A stretch of 64,000 nt of DNA from Corylus avellana (taxonomy: Eukaryota > Streptophyta > Magnoliopsida > Fagales > Betulaceae). Below, piece by piece: positions 1 to 10,971 of the stretch; position 1 is the stretch's first letter, and the number at the start of each line of letters is the position of its first letter. A program made the translations under genes and the position numbers. Under the pieces are notes generated by a model. The model did not search any database and was not told the DNA's origin. It saw only the letters and a program-made list of their open reading frames with translations. Location of the stretch: the NCBI RefSeq assembly GCF_901000735.1, contig NC_081542.1, positions 30,886,111-30,950,110 of the forward strand, in the 5' to 3' direction.

Positions 1-408
1 GATTCAATTATAATCATTGGGTCGAGGGTTGTTATTTTATACCTTTGATTCATGTTTCATTTATAAACGTTGGGTCAAGGTTTTCTATCCAAAATCTGAA
101 TTTTAGCTTTCTTGGGTCCGTATTCCAATTTTGTTGTTGGGTCTTAAAAGCTCGTCGATTGAGGTTCGCATCACCTTGACTTTTGTATAAAATTCAAACT
201 TCCAAAACTTTTTTTTTATTTAAAAAAAAATGAAAATCCGGAATATTTTGGTCTTCTTTTTTTTTTTGTAATTTTAACGGTTAAAATTGACGGAAGGGTC
301 CTAATTGAGAGCAATTCAAAGTTCAGGGTCCAAAGTAAGAGAGTTGAAAGTTCATGTGGGATTTGTAAAATCGGGTGGAAGTTCAGAGGGCTAAAGTGAA
401 GTTTCCCC
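1..408. mobile_element. Right-hand part of a Mutator-type MITE, start outside the window
   Basis: Bases about 270-408 are the same terminal inverted repeat as the right arm of the complete element at 464-848, ending GTTTCCCC at 408. The next nine bases (TTACTTTTA, 409-417) also occur at the matching place in the duplicated unit (about 22430), which has no element there. No left terminus is visible in the first 270 bases, so the element is longer than its neighbour or nested in something else. No coding capacity seen. Confidence 0.6.
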
Positions 409-1251
409 TTACTTTTATAAAATGTTTGGTCTTTTTATATAAATGATTCAATAATTATTTATAGGGAAAACTTCACTTTGGCCCCCTGAACTTCCACCCG
501 ATTTTACAAACCCCTCCTAAACTTCTAAATCTCTCATTTTGGACCCCTAAACTTTCAATTACTCTCAAATAGAACCCTTCCGTTAATTTTAGCCGTTAAA
601 AATACAAAAAAAAAAAAAAAGACCAAAATGTCCTTGATTTTCATTTTCTTTAAAATAAAAAACATTTTGGAAGTTGGAATTTTATACAAAAGTCAGGGGT
701 ATAAATGTCATGTAATGTTTAAAATCTGACGGAGGGGTCCACATTGAGAGTAATTAAAAGTTCAGGGATTCAAAATGAGAGATTTGGAAGTTCAGGGGGG
801 GTTTGTAAAATCAAGTGGAAGTTCAGCGGGTTAAAGTGAAGTTTCCCCTTATTTATATTATTAGGAATCAATTGACTCACTACTTCACAGTTTTGTAGTG
901 CTTGCAGGAATGGACAATCAAGGTAATTCTGCTGTCGAGTTTCGTGGTTCATTATTGAGATGTGCGAGATCTCATGTTGGTGAAGTTTTGTCTAAAGTTC
1001 AGACAATCGGGTAGAATTGTATCAATGCCTTGTACTTTTGGGTATTGTGTAACAATCAATAGAGTTTTAGTTGTATTGTTTAGTAATAATAAATTAGAAG
1101 CTCTGATTATTCAGTTGAATATCATGTCGTCTCTTTAAAAGTACCATTTTAGCACATTATATACAGTTTTCCGCTGTGAAATTATTTCAAAATCTCTGAT
1201 GTTGCAGCGTCATACTTACGAATTTGTTAGCACAAATATCGGGGCATCACA
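409..1251. repeat. Right part of a TGTAACG...CACA solo LTR (unit A copy)
   Basis: Matches 22429-22881 in unit B, where the whole element can be delimited (21163-22881). It ends in ATCACA directly before AAGATTGTTGAGG, which is gag-like sequence of the host element. It is interrupted by the MITE at 464-848. No ORF of substance. Confidence 0.65.
464..848. mobile_element. Mutator-type (MULE) fold-back MITE, 385 bp, 9-bp TSD
   Basis: The ends are inverted repeats: left GGGAAAACTTCACTTT, right (reverse complement) GGGGAAACTTCACTTT, extending for well over 100 bp with mismatches. It is flanked by the direct repeat TTATTTATA (455-463 and 849-857). The allelic position in unit B (22472-22480) has a single TTATTTATA and no insert. 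A 9-bp TSD is the Mutator hallmark. It is non-coding and must be mobilised in trans if at all. Confidence 0.85.
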
Positions 1252-2260
1252 AAGATTGTTGAGGAAGATAGTCATATGATGAAGGAATGGAAGATGGATT
1301 ATCGAATTGGGAATATTCAAAATGGTGCAGTTCATGAAATTTGGAAGCAAAATTTCCCGTAGCATGAGCTTGCCACAAGAAATTAGAATGGTTGCTTTAG
1401 TCCAAGTTATAAAAATTGGAGTTTGATTCAAATCCAGGACTGAAGAAATTGGTGTTCATTTGCTTCTATGAAAAATTGAAAAATTGGCTCCAGGATGAAC
1501 AATTACATGAACTATGATAAGGGTTGGAGTAGTATGAACATGGTCCACGTGGGTAGAAATGGTGAGGGTAGTTGGTAGGAATGGATGTCCTATGACTACG
1601 GGTAGCATCAAAATTACTAATTGGAGAATTCATGCTTACCCTCAGTCTTTAAACAAAACACACTTCCACATGAAACATTAACCAAATTTTTGTTTTTTTG
1701 TCTTTTATTTATTTATTTTTTTCTTTTGGACAATAGAATAAACAAAAATACAGAAAAGAAAAATAAAAACACAAAACACAAAATGGACAAAAAGAATTTG
1801 CAAATTTTTTTTTTTTTTACTTAGCTGCTTTTGGTCTGTTGAGGCTGATTCTAAAAGTGCGCTCGAGTGCAGGTGAATGCGATCAAGTGCGAGTGTGCAA
1901 TGCGCTTGAGCGCAGGCGTGAGATGGGTCGAGCACAGGTGCGATCGCCTGCTGCCAGTGTGCTCGAGTGTGCTTGAGCGCAGGTGCGGTGTGATCGATCG
2001 CACTGTTAATGACTAATTTTTGTCGACACTATAATAGAAACACAAAAACAACCAACCTTTTCTCTCTCTCTTTTTTTTTTTTTATTATTATTTTTTTATG
2101 TTAGATGAAACAACACAGAAACAAATAATAATAAAAATAAATGCAAATTGCAAAAAGAAATGAAACAAAAATCTACCTAAACTAGTAGAAAAATAAAATC
2201 AATTTAAACAAAAATCAATTTTTACAAACAATCAACTCCCTGGCAACGATGCCAAAAACT
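1252..2260 (-). pseudogene. gag-like remnant and leader of a non-autonomous LTR retrotransposon (unit A)
   Basis: On the minus strand about 1600-1252 encodes a degenerate gag-like segment with a CCHC-like knuckle (CSYYSNPYHSSCNC, one cysteine replaced by Y) interrupted by stops. It is homologous to the better copies at 16554-17174 and 22882-23220. The leader contains a GC-rich cluster of palindromic words at 1857-2005. Next to the LTR at 2261 the minus strand reads TTTTTGGCATCGTTGCCAGG, a mutated form of the TGGCGCCGTTGCCGGGG primer-binding site. No pol was found. Poly-T and T/A-rich stretches lie at 1685-1730 and 2060-2100. Confidence 0.6.
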
Positions 2261-3225
2261 TGATGTGCAAATTATAATTACTTTCAAGTGCACGAGTCAT
2301 GTGTAGTACAACTTATGCAAGTGCGAGGTCAATCTAACGGGAATTGTGTTTGTGAAATTTAATTTATATCTAAACTAATCCTATTTTATCCTAGTTCTGA
2401 ATTTTGGGATTTTTGAATAAAGAAATAAACAAACATAAATTAAAAAAATTACAATAATTAAATGATAAATGACTAAGGTTTCAAAATTCACCTCACCAAT
2501 CAAAGCACACATTCTCATGTTTAGTTCATACATCGGACAAGCGATTAGACCCAATGCATGTTCTATTGTTTTAATAAAATCCTATTGAATCATTCATTGA
2601 ATCCATCCCTATTACAAATTACAACGAATATCTAATTGAGATCAAATCATCCATTGTATCCGTTTGATATACAAATCACAATGGATATAAGTCTCAATCA
2701 AATTATTTGATGTATCTGTTGGATGAAACACAATGAATATCCAATGTTTTCATGATTTATAAACAACAATCAATCACAATTTTGTCACACAAGTGAATTG
2801 AAACGAACATACATTACATTAAACAACGGAATTATATGAACAAATCATAAAAATATGCAAACAAATCAATGGTGAGGCTTTATCTTCAACCTTAGTTGAA
2901 GATTTGAGCGGAGAGTTATGGTCAAAATAATAAGACGTGTGCAGAATCTAAATTTGAATCCGATCCGAAATCTTATCCAATCTGAACTTTAATCTGATTT
3001 AACCTTTCCTTAGATTTGGTTAGACTTAACCACACAATCTAGGTCTTCTCAAAGTATGCTTTCTTCCAAACTTCGCATTTTTCCCTTTAAACCTGTAGTT
3101 TTTCTTCAATGACCTACAAAACACTAAAAACACAAAACTAACACAAAATATTAAATAACGACACAGCTAAAGGATTAACTAATGTAAATAAAGGGGTCCA
3201 AATATGCAATATTTGGCACTTATCA
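2261..3225 (-). repeat. LTR (5' LTR of the minus-strand gag-like element, unit A)
   Basis: Starts TGATGTGCAAATT next to the primer-binding site and ends GGCACTTATCA. Its right 200 bases are the reverse complement of the start of the solo LTR at 35131-36458, so they belong to the same family. It holds short motifs CACAATGGATAT and GATATCCAAT repeated at 2600-2760. No ORF. Confidence 0.7.
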
Positions 3226-5090
3226 CACATATCGGTGTACCATGTCATACAATGCAATTAATCTTATCCGTCTTTTACATGCATGGTTTTACATGTCTCA
3301 CAATTATCTTGTTAAGTAGCACGTTTTCACAAAAGAGAGTTCAAAGTAGTTCCAAAATGTATTTCATGAGAGTTGCAAAATATGCATGTTTGATATATAT
3401 AAAATAGACGTGCATTGCGGGAAAAATAACAACAAGCATCCAAGTGAGTTTGTACTCACCCGGGTCGATTAATCCCTTCAAATATTTCTCCAAAAGTCCT
3501 GGACTCTCCAAATCTATGGAAAACATTCTATTAATCCTAAGTCCAACTAGAACAAACCCTAAACTCGAAAACAGGGGTCGTCGGGTGCTCGGCCAAAAAG
3601 GCCATTCCCTGATCCACCCTAGACCTAGGGACGAGTGTTCGTCCAGTGAGGTGCAGGCTGAACCTCCTTTGGACCAAATGCTCCCCGATCCTTCCTCTGA
3701 CTAGTCCTAAGGCCAAAAAGGGTTTCTAACACTTCCTAACTCAAAAAAACGTCTCTAATCATAAAGAAATATGCTCAACAATACTGAGACGCTAACCTAA
3801 GCTCAAACTAAGTTTAAAGACAACATTCTAACTAGAGGCTTAAACTACCAACTAAGTTAATTATGAAAAGCATAACAACCTAACAAAACATAGGGGAAAG
3901 GCGGTGGTTACCTCAACAAGGCAAGCTCTCCACGAAGACCTCATTCTTCACCAAAAGCACACAAAACCTCACAACTCTCACAAAACTAATTTAGCATAGT
4001 TTCTCTAGGGCTCCAGGAGTTGAATTCATGCAAAGACTCAAATGGGGAGGGGGGGTATTTATAGGGGGGAGTGGCTGAGAGTAAAATGAGAAATTTCTGA
4101 AAAGGGGCGAGCATTCGTTTCTACTACAAGGTCGAGCGCTCGTGTACCGTTCACAACATGCCAAAAATGCTTTTCAAACGTTTTAAGGGAATCACTAAAA
4201 ATGGGCGAGCGCTCGATGTACTTTTGGGTCAAGTGCTCGTGTACTATTTACAGCTTTTGTCAATGGTCCCAAAAAAAGTCAGTGAGCGCTTGGTGTGGTC
4301 CCCACACGAGCACTCGTGTACTAATCCCTAATTGCTCAATGTTCAGTAAAACGAGCATAACTTTTGCTACAGGTCTCAGAATTGTGCATGCGACCCCACT
4401 TCGGAAAGCACTTTCCGAGACGAATGTCATGGTAACTATTCCAATATTTTTGAGTACCTTCTTGGGATTCAAAAATATAAGGTTCCATCTTAAGACAGTG
4501 TTCCCAATGCTTTCTTGTCCTTTAGGAATTATTCCTTAACCTTCATACCATAATTGACCCCCCATACTCATTGAACGGGATAAACCCCCGTTCAGACAGT
4601 CACTTAAAAATAACTGGAAATAAAATACGAAACAACTAAAAACTAAGTAAAAAATGAAACATAAAACAAGGCTGTTTGGATGGCTTGCGAACAGGATGCG
4701 AACGGATGTCTCGAGTTTTACTATGGTGACTTCTAGAAGAGGCCCGTTCGGACGGCTGGCGAGCGGCCTGCGAACAGAGTCTCTTTTGACCTACTAAAAA
4801 TTGGAATTGGCAAACTCTTGTGAAACATGACTTTGTAGATCTTTGAGTTAGCTTTCCAACGCCACAAAGCTTGCTCCAATCCGATGTCTGAAACTCTAGA
4901 CATGACATTTTTAGTAGAACTCGTCAAGTGCGAGTTTCCTCCAACATCATCGCTCTTCTTTATGGAATCCTTATCTTTCCGGTCTGCAACATTCAGGGAG
5001 TGGTTTTTCATCCATTTTACCTTAGTTCTTTGATTGAATCTTGATTTTGGGAAAAATTGTGCGTAATTCAAGTTTTATTTGTCTTTACAA
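3226..5090 (-). repeat. LTR-like duplicated repeat (unit A copy of 27218-29070)
   Basis: AT-rich repeat shared at high identity with 27218-29070. On the minus strand it has a TATA-like box CTATAAATA (4056-4064). GC-rich palindromic words follow: GAGCGCTCG-type at 4105-4330, and gaacgg / cggacgg types at 4670-4770. This layout resembles an LTR read on the minus strand, but I cannot fix the termini or a TSD. The ORFs crossing it (such as 4733-5071 minus) have no recognisable domain. Confidence 0.45.
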
Positions 5091-5344
5091 ACCCACCACG
5101 CAACGATCCGTCAATTGAAATTGGAGTGAAGGTGCGTTGCATCTACTACCCTAATACAATAATGTAAGCTTATTTTTCTATATGACACTGAATTTGACAT
5201 CTACCTATGTAGGATCCTAGGCTTCTAATTCAAGGATAAGTATTGCTTTACTTCCAAATAGACATTCTTGTTTACTAATGCTTTTTTTATTCATTCATTT
5301 TAAGAGCAACAATATTCTTAAATTTGCTGGACTGTGACAAAAGG
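5091..5344. other. Spacer at the 3' end of copy A, shared with copies B and D
   Basis: Also present at about 29080-29332 and 52700-52990. Nothing coding seen. It ends with the hAT target site ACAAAAGG (5337-5344). Confidence 0.5.
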
Positions 5345-5910
5345 TAATGGTGAAAAGGCGGTTATGGTTAGCAGTTATTGGCTAAAACTGCTAAATGTAA
5401 CCGCTATTTTACTAACCGCCTCTGCTAACCGTCTAAGCAGTTAACCAGTGGTTAGCGAGTTATTTAAACAGTTAGTGGTTAACCCTTTTTTAAAGGAAAA
5501 AAAATATTTTAAATAATTTTGCTTGGCTCGGCTAGCCGAGCTTGCCTACCAGGCAAGCCGAGTACTCGAAGCTTAGCTCTTGGCTAGCCTAGCTTGAATG
5601 GTCGACTAAGGAAATATTTAGGGGATTAGGGAAGGACATGTACTTTATATAGAAGAGTGAAGCTGGAAGTGGTGGTTTTTTTTTCGATGTGGGACAAACA
5701 AGAGGCAATTGAAAACACATGTAGTTGTCCGTGTGGGACAAGGCCAAGAGGCAAATTGAAAAACTCACACCTCATGCGTCACTATTCTTGGCTTCATGCC
5801 CAACTCATCTTTTTAAAAACTTAATATTACATTATTTAACATACAAACAATATATTTTTATTGTATATTAAATAAATTATATACAATTAATATATATTCA
5901 CTAATGTTAC

Positions 5911-5954
<44 letters not shown>

Positions 5955-6127
5955 TTAAAAAGTAGTTAGTGTTTAGTGATTTTAAAAACACCACTAACTG
6001 CTAACTGCCTAGCGGTTAGCGGATTTTACTAACCACTTCCAAAAACCGTTAGCAGTTAGTGGTTATGGTGGTTAGTGGTAAGCGGGCGAAGGTGCTCCTC
6101 ACTCCTACTTGTTGCCTTTCACCCCTA
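5345..6127. mobile_element. hAT-type non-autonomous element (unit A), 783 bp
   Basis: Termini TAATGGTGAAAAGGC (left) and, reverse complemented, TAGGGGTGAAAGGC (right), flanked by ACAAAAGG (5337-5344) and ACAAAAGT (6128-6135). An 8-bp TSD is typical of hAT. Fragment D (about 52974-52990) has a single ACAAAAGG followed directly by the downstream sequence, i.e. an empty site. Subterminal regions are rich in TTAGCGGTTA / TAACCGCTAA words in both orientations, and an (AT)n microsatellite lies at 5918-5951. Bases 6088-6117 exactly match the exon 4 acceptor region of the neighbouring gene (6783-6812). Confidence 0.85.
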
Positions 6128-6522
6128 ACAAAAGTTGGCTCTCTCATACTTTAGTAGCTACATATCTTTAATTGGGAGAAAAATATCAGGGGTTGTGCGC
6201 CATGATAAACATAGCATCAGTTTTTGAAACAACAAATAAACATGTGTATTCAAGAGACAAATCACATACTTCTGCTTTCTACAAGGGAATGCAAAGTGTT
6301 CTCCTAGTATTAGATGGATATTATTTTTTTAAAAAGTAAAAAAGAAACTTGTTACACTGAACTCTTATTTCTCTCACCTGGTTTTTATAAAATAATATCC
6401 ACTTAAAACCAAGAGAACACCTAGCATTTTTTCGTTATACACGTGTCACTCGCTCAGTTGGAAAATTTTAATGCAAGCCATTTTTTCGGCCATTTGATAT
6501 TCATCATCATTTAGTTAGGTAT
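6128..6522. other. 3' flank of copy A with a short stem-loop MITE
   Basis: About 6284-6437 is a MITE-like insert. GTGTTCTCCTAGTATTAG near its left end pairs with the reverse complement of CTTAAAACCAAGAGAACACC near its right end. It is present in unit B (about 30286-30435) and absent from copy C, where about 60780-60795 reads straight through. Related termini (GCTAGGTGTTCT type) occur near 11880-11925 and 57520-57540. Confidence 0.5.
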
Positions 6523-6810
6523 TTAAGTAGGTGAAAATGCTTGAGCTTTACAATGGGAATGACAAAAATCAATCCAATTAATAGTACCAAATTGAGTGTC
6601 ATGGCTAGATAAGTATACAATCTCAGACTGCTTAGAGAAGACAAGCGGCATACCCTCTGCTACATTCTTTGCAATGGCTTCATCCATCTTCTCTTCCTCT
6701 GTGTGTTGTTTTAGTTCATCAGTGCTTATTGGAATACCAATCTCTGGATCTGAATAATGTTCTGCATTTTCATGGTGGAGGGGAAGGTGCTCCTCACTCC
6801 TACTTGTTGC
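6523..6810 (-). pseudogene. Exon 4 of copy A, out of frame after the exon 3 deletion
   Basis: Same length (288 bp) and boundaries as exon 4 of copy C: acceptor TAG|GCAACAAG at 6811, stop codon at 6523-6525. In copy A the upstream exon 3 has lost 77 bp, so translation stops at 6952 and this exon cannot be read in its own frame unless exon 3 is skipped or altered. Confidence 0.55.
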
Positions 6811-6951
6811 CTACAATACAGGAAGTGTAGATTATTAATACCATATTAGTTCCCTAAAAGATTTTATAAAAAAGAAAGTTTAAAAAGAACAAAAAACCCA
6901 GGAATTAAAACCTTAATATCCTTGGCCTTTTTTGGATCTTTTTTCTTCTTT

Positions 6952-9778
6952 TTATCCTTTGATTTTCCCTTTGTAAACTAGATTTTCTAGATGTGCCTGC
7001 AACGTTAACGGAGAGATCTAATTACTACAAAAACATCAAGCCGTAGGCCAACAAGATGGCAAGAACATTCAAGATAACCTGCATAAATGACTTGAGCATG
7101 TGCACAATTATAGGCCGGTAGTCATATGCAGATGCAACGCCAAGTTTCAGCTCAGTCTGTCTCATGATAGCTTTTCTCACCAGGATCAAACCATCAAGTA
7201 TGTGAAACTGCAAAACTAAACATGGTGAGACCAAGAAACAAGCTTGATTTCAACACCCAAGAAATTATACAACAATGAGGAACTCTGCCTTTTTTTTTTC
7301 CCATGTTCTACCATTAATTTATACTTTGGATCATCCATGGGAAGAGGATTCCATGCTCCAAATTTTATGAAATTCGGACATTTGGATCACCATGGTCAAG
7401 GCAGTATTCAAAAGCAAAATATTTTTTCAGATGATAAATGATCTGAAAAAATTTGAAATTTGATACTGGTTGATGCAGTAAAGAGGACTTGGTTTACTGC
7501 ATCAATTTCTCCAAGTCTCAAAGCACATTTGAGTCCAAATGCTTGAAAATGATATCTTAAATATTTGTAATCAAAAGGTCCAAAGCTTAGTCAACTGATT
7601 GAATACATAGAGAATTTGAATTAACACATGCATGTTTATCTGAAACTGCAATTCTATATTTGATTTCTGATATGAGAGAGCTCAGATACGGATTTATTCA
7701 AGTTTTCCATCTATAAATTGGACACTCACCTCTTTACTCAACCCCAGTTTCAGGTTAAAGATTGTTTGTTTTATGAAAATTATGTCTGCTTGTCCTTCTT
7801 TCAGGATTCCCGAAATGCTTTTCAACTTCGACTTAGTGATTGTAAACTCAATGCTATCTGCCACGGCATCAACATGCCTCTGCAGCTTCGACAAGAGGGA
7901 TGCATGACTTTGGGGCTCTGAACTTTGCTCCCTTTTCTTTTGTTCTTCATCACATATGCTCTCCAACTCCATAAGTACTTTCCAGCATAGCATACGAACG
8001 TGTTTTTTCCAACACATTTTTTGCAAATGGTTAAATTCCATTTTAAGAATCTTGAAAAGCTCCATTACTTGATTGTTTCTGGTTTCTCTCAGGCTTGCCC
8101 ATGCCTGCAACCGCTCCCCAATGGCAGAACCCGTCAATAACCAAGTAACAAAAGCAACACCATCAGGCAGCTCAGCATTTTGACGAACATCAACAGTAGA
8201 AGTTACAGCAGTTCCATCATCAGCAATTGCATCTTGATATGTACTGGGAATTAGCTCTCCCCGCAACAATCTCTCATCCAAAAGGAGACAAGAGAAGTTA
8301 CTGCTGAAAACTATCCTCTCTTTAACGCAAAATGCCTGTTCAGAATCTAAAACACTCTCCTCTGCAGTATAATACAAGCCACAAGAAGAAGCCAGCGTTT
8401 CTACGAATTCATGGACTGTGCAAAGCCGGGGAGCATCCAAAAAACATATACAGAGGAGTGTTTTGTCCAGTCCATGATTCTCAATTTGGGATTCTGGAAT
8501 GTGAGTTTTCAGTTCTTCCAAGGCATATCTCATCAACTTCTGGAGGTGTCCCACTGAAAAGCATCTGTTTCTCAGAAACAATTGCAATAGTCCACGAATT
8601 CTCTCAAGGATCCCCCTGCGCTCACTATCCTCACACAATGGCCACTTCTGATTTTCATCAATTTCGATCAGAAAAACTTCAGGGTCACCTTCTTTATCAA
8701 TTGGGTCACCAAATCTTGACTCGTTTTCCATTACCTTGACCGAGGCAAGGAGATCCACGGGCTTCCAAACACCATTTTCAATCACCTTAATCCACTCATC
8801 ACCAATTTCTTTTGGTATATTAGCCTGCAATCTCTGTGACAGATTCTCCATATGCTTACCCTTAAGATGCTCCATGGTCAGTTCACAGTCTCCAAACCTC
8901 TCCCCGCAACAACAGCACACCCAGAAAATCCATTTTTTCTCCTCCTTAGCAAAGTCTACTGCTTCCTTCAAAACTGCCTTTGCCAACGTATTCTTACTAA
9001 AATGTGCTGTAAGCTCTTTGATACTCACTTTCAATAATCCCCACTTCATTTCAACACTCATAGCGTTCTTCCAATAAGTCATAACTCTCTCAAGCGAAGG
9101 CAACCCAAATGTCGAAAGATTTCTCTGCTGTAAGAACCTCGTCGCCACAATATCAGCCTCTACCTTCCTCACTCTCTCCATTACGTCCTTAATTTCCATG
9201 TTTAAATTCTCACTTCCAATATTCTTGCATTTCGCTATCAACTTCCTGAGTTCTTGTTTCACATTCTCTACTCGCAATTCTTGGCTCGAACCTTTGAACT
9301 CTTCTTCTGGGAAGAAGCTATCTTTAAGAGGGTCTACTGGGTCTTCTATAATCAAAGCGCGCTTGCATTCTTTTATTACTTCTTGGTAGCCATTCTTTCC
9401 GCCGAGTCCTACTAACACGTAGAGAACTTGGGCGTATAAAAGTGGTAAGGAGATTGAATTCGGGGAGAAAGCTAAAGCTTCCCTGGCCGAGTCAGCTGCG
9501 TATTTGAGGTGCTCCTGTTTTGTGTTAGAATCGCCAAGAAGAGAAGCGGTTTTGAAGTGAATGGCGGCGCGTGTGTGGTGGAGAATGGCAGAGTTGTACG
9601 GGTTGTCGTTGTTGTTTCTGCCGCTGTGGCGGGAAATTGAGTCTTTGATGAGTTTGAGCGCTTCGGTGTGGTTTCCACTCTGAAGGGAAGCGATGGCGCG
9701 CCCACATTCGAGCTTGATGGAAGAAGCATCAGACGGTGGAGGATTGGTGGAAGCAGAGGATCTGTTCTTTGGGGCCAT
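6952..9778 (-). CDS. Copy A: DUF627/DUF629 (ubiquitin carboxyl-terminal hydrolase-related) protein, catalytic domain absent
   Basis: Exon 1 runs 9778-7730 (ATG at 9778, MAPKNRSSAS). It has an N-terminal DUF627-like, TPR-like region (about residues 20-150, LKLIKDSISRHSG, EALAFSPNS), then DUF629 (about 150-680) with a C2H2-like finger at about residues 294-318 (CCCCGERFGD...HLKGKHM). A consensus donor AAAGAG|GTGAGT ends exon 1 in phase 0. Exon 2 is 7207-7079 (129 bp, FHILDGLILV...) and exon 3 is 6996-6912. Exon 3 lacks 77 bp present in copies C and D, so the frame runs into TAA at 6952-6954. If intron 1 is retained the protein ends at 7694 (694 aa). Plant relatives commonly have a C-terminal UCH/USP domain; here there is none, so protease activity is not expected and the role is unknown. 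Very close to copy B. The intron model is inferred from splice consensus and homology among the copies, not from transcripts. Confidence 0.8.
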
Positions 9779-10447
9779 TTTTTCTGTAGGTTTGGGGGGA
9801 ATTTTCTAGTTTGAAGAGGGAAGAAGCAGAGAGCCTCTTTCCAAAAGAGCGAGATGGATGGGGCGGGAGGTGGGGGGTAAAGTTGGAACTTGGAAGAACT
9901 GATTTCTGATTTAGCGATTTTTTTTTTTTTTTTTATTGGTTTCTTTTATTTGAATACTTCTAGGGAAAATCTGTAATTAAAGTATTACAATTTTTCGTTT
10001 TATAATTTTCTTGGAGTATTTTTTTCTCAAGCAGGAATGATCTTCACCATGAGTCAATGTGATAATCATTTTACATTATGGGTTAAGTGAATCTGACGTG
10101 TTTTAAGTCATTTTCGAATGTCAGCCACTCAAAATACACCATTCAATTGATGTGAAGAGTTGGATTACTCTTTCACCATATAGAGGATTCTTAGGTTTTA
10201 TGTTTGTTGAGGTCAGCCTTTTATTTTTCAGTTACAGTGGGTGGGTATATCACTTGCAGGTTATATTTACTTGGTAGATAGCATAAGAAGTTCGTATTGT
10301 GCAAGAAAAAAAACAAAAAATCGGCTGCGACACTGCCCTGACACCGACTTACCGACGGCTGGTAGGCGACAAACTTTTTTAATTTCCAACATTGTTGATT
10401 TGGTAGGCATAATAACGTTTAAAAAGTTGGTATTTTATTTCGACTAA
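9779..10447 (-). promoter_or_regulatory. Upstream region of copy A
   Basis: Conserved with 33819-34510 upstream of copy B, and in part (9980-10182) with the orphan fragment at 18974-19152. The first about 120 bases before the ATG are CT-rich on the coding strand, as in TATA-less plant promoters; no clear TATA box was seen. The transcription start cannot be placed from sequence. Confidence 0.4.
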
Positions 10448-10971
10448 GAATGCGTTTGGGAGTGTGTTTTTTAAAAAATAATCTGCGATTTTAAACCAAA
10501 TCGCAATTTTAAGGTGTTTGGGATTGTGATTTTAAAAACGCAAATTTTAAAATAGCAAAAAAATCTGAAATTTTCATAAGCTGATTAGATGGTGCTTATT
10601 TGAAAAAGTGCGAATTTAAAACAAAATCACGATTTCTATTAAAAAGATATTTGGCGCAATAATTACCTTTTTTAGAGCGGGAATGAAAAAAATACCAAGA
10701 ATACCCACCTAAAATATATTAAAATTCTTCTTTTCTTTCTTTTTTTATTTCTTCATCATCTCTGTCTCGTTCATCGTTATTGGTAATTTGGTCATGAAAC
10801 CGCAATTATATGCTAATATTATCCAAACATTCAATTGATAAAAAAAGTACTTTTTAGCATGTTTTACCAAACGCGCGTGTGATTTTAAAAAGTAGCGATT
10901 TTAAAAAAATAATTTTTAGAAACGCAATTTTTAAAATTACACTTATTGAAATCGCACTCCCAAACGGGCCC
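10448..10971. mobile_element. Tourist-like (PIF/Harbinger) MITE, 524 bp, TSD TAA
   Basis: Right end, reverse complemented, reads GGGCCCGTTTGGGAGTGCG; left end is GAATGCGTTTGGGAGTGTG. Flanked by TAA (10445-10447 and 10972-10974). Unit B has one TAA at 34512-34514 and no insert. The GGGCCnGTTTGG-type terminus with a 3-bp TAA TSD fits PIF/Harbinger MITEs. Interior is AT-rich and non-coding. Confidence 0.85.

Noticed and set aside
4733..5071. 112-codon minus-strand ORF, partly conserved at 28721-28999
   Set aside because: Conserved only by the recent duplication, shortened in unit B, no domain recognised; lies in LTR-like repeat.
8332..9077. Plus-strand ORFs opposite the DUF629 gene, repeated at 32372-33117 and 62804-63549
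   Set aside because: Antisense shadows of a conserved coding exon; conserved only because the minus-strand gene is.
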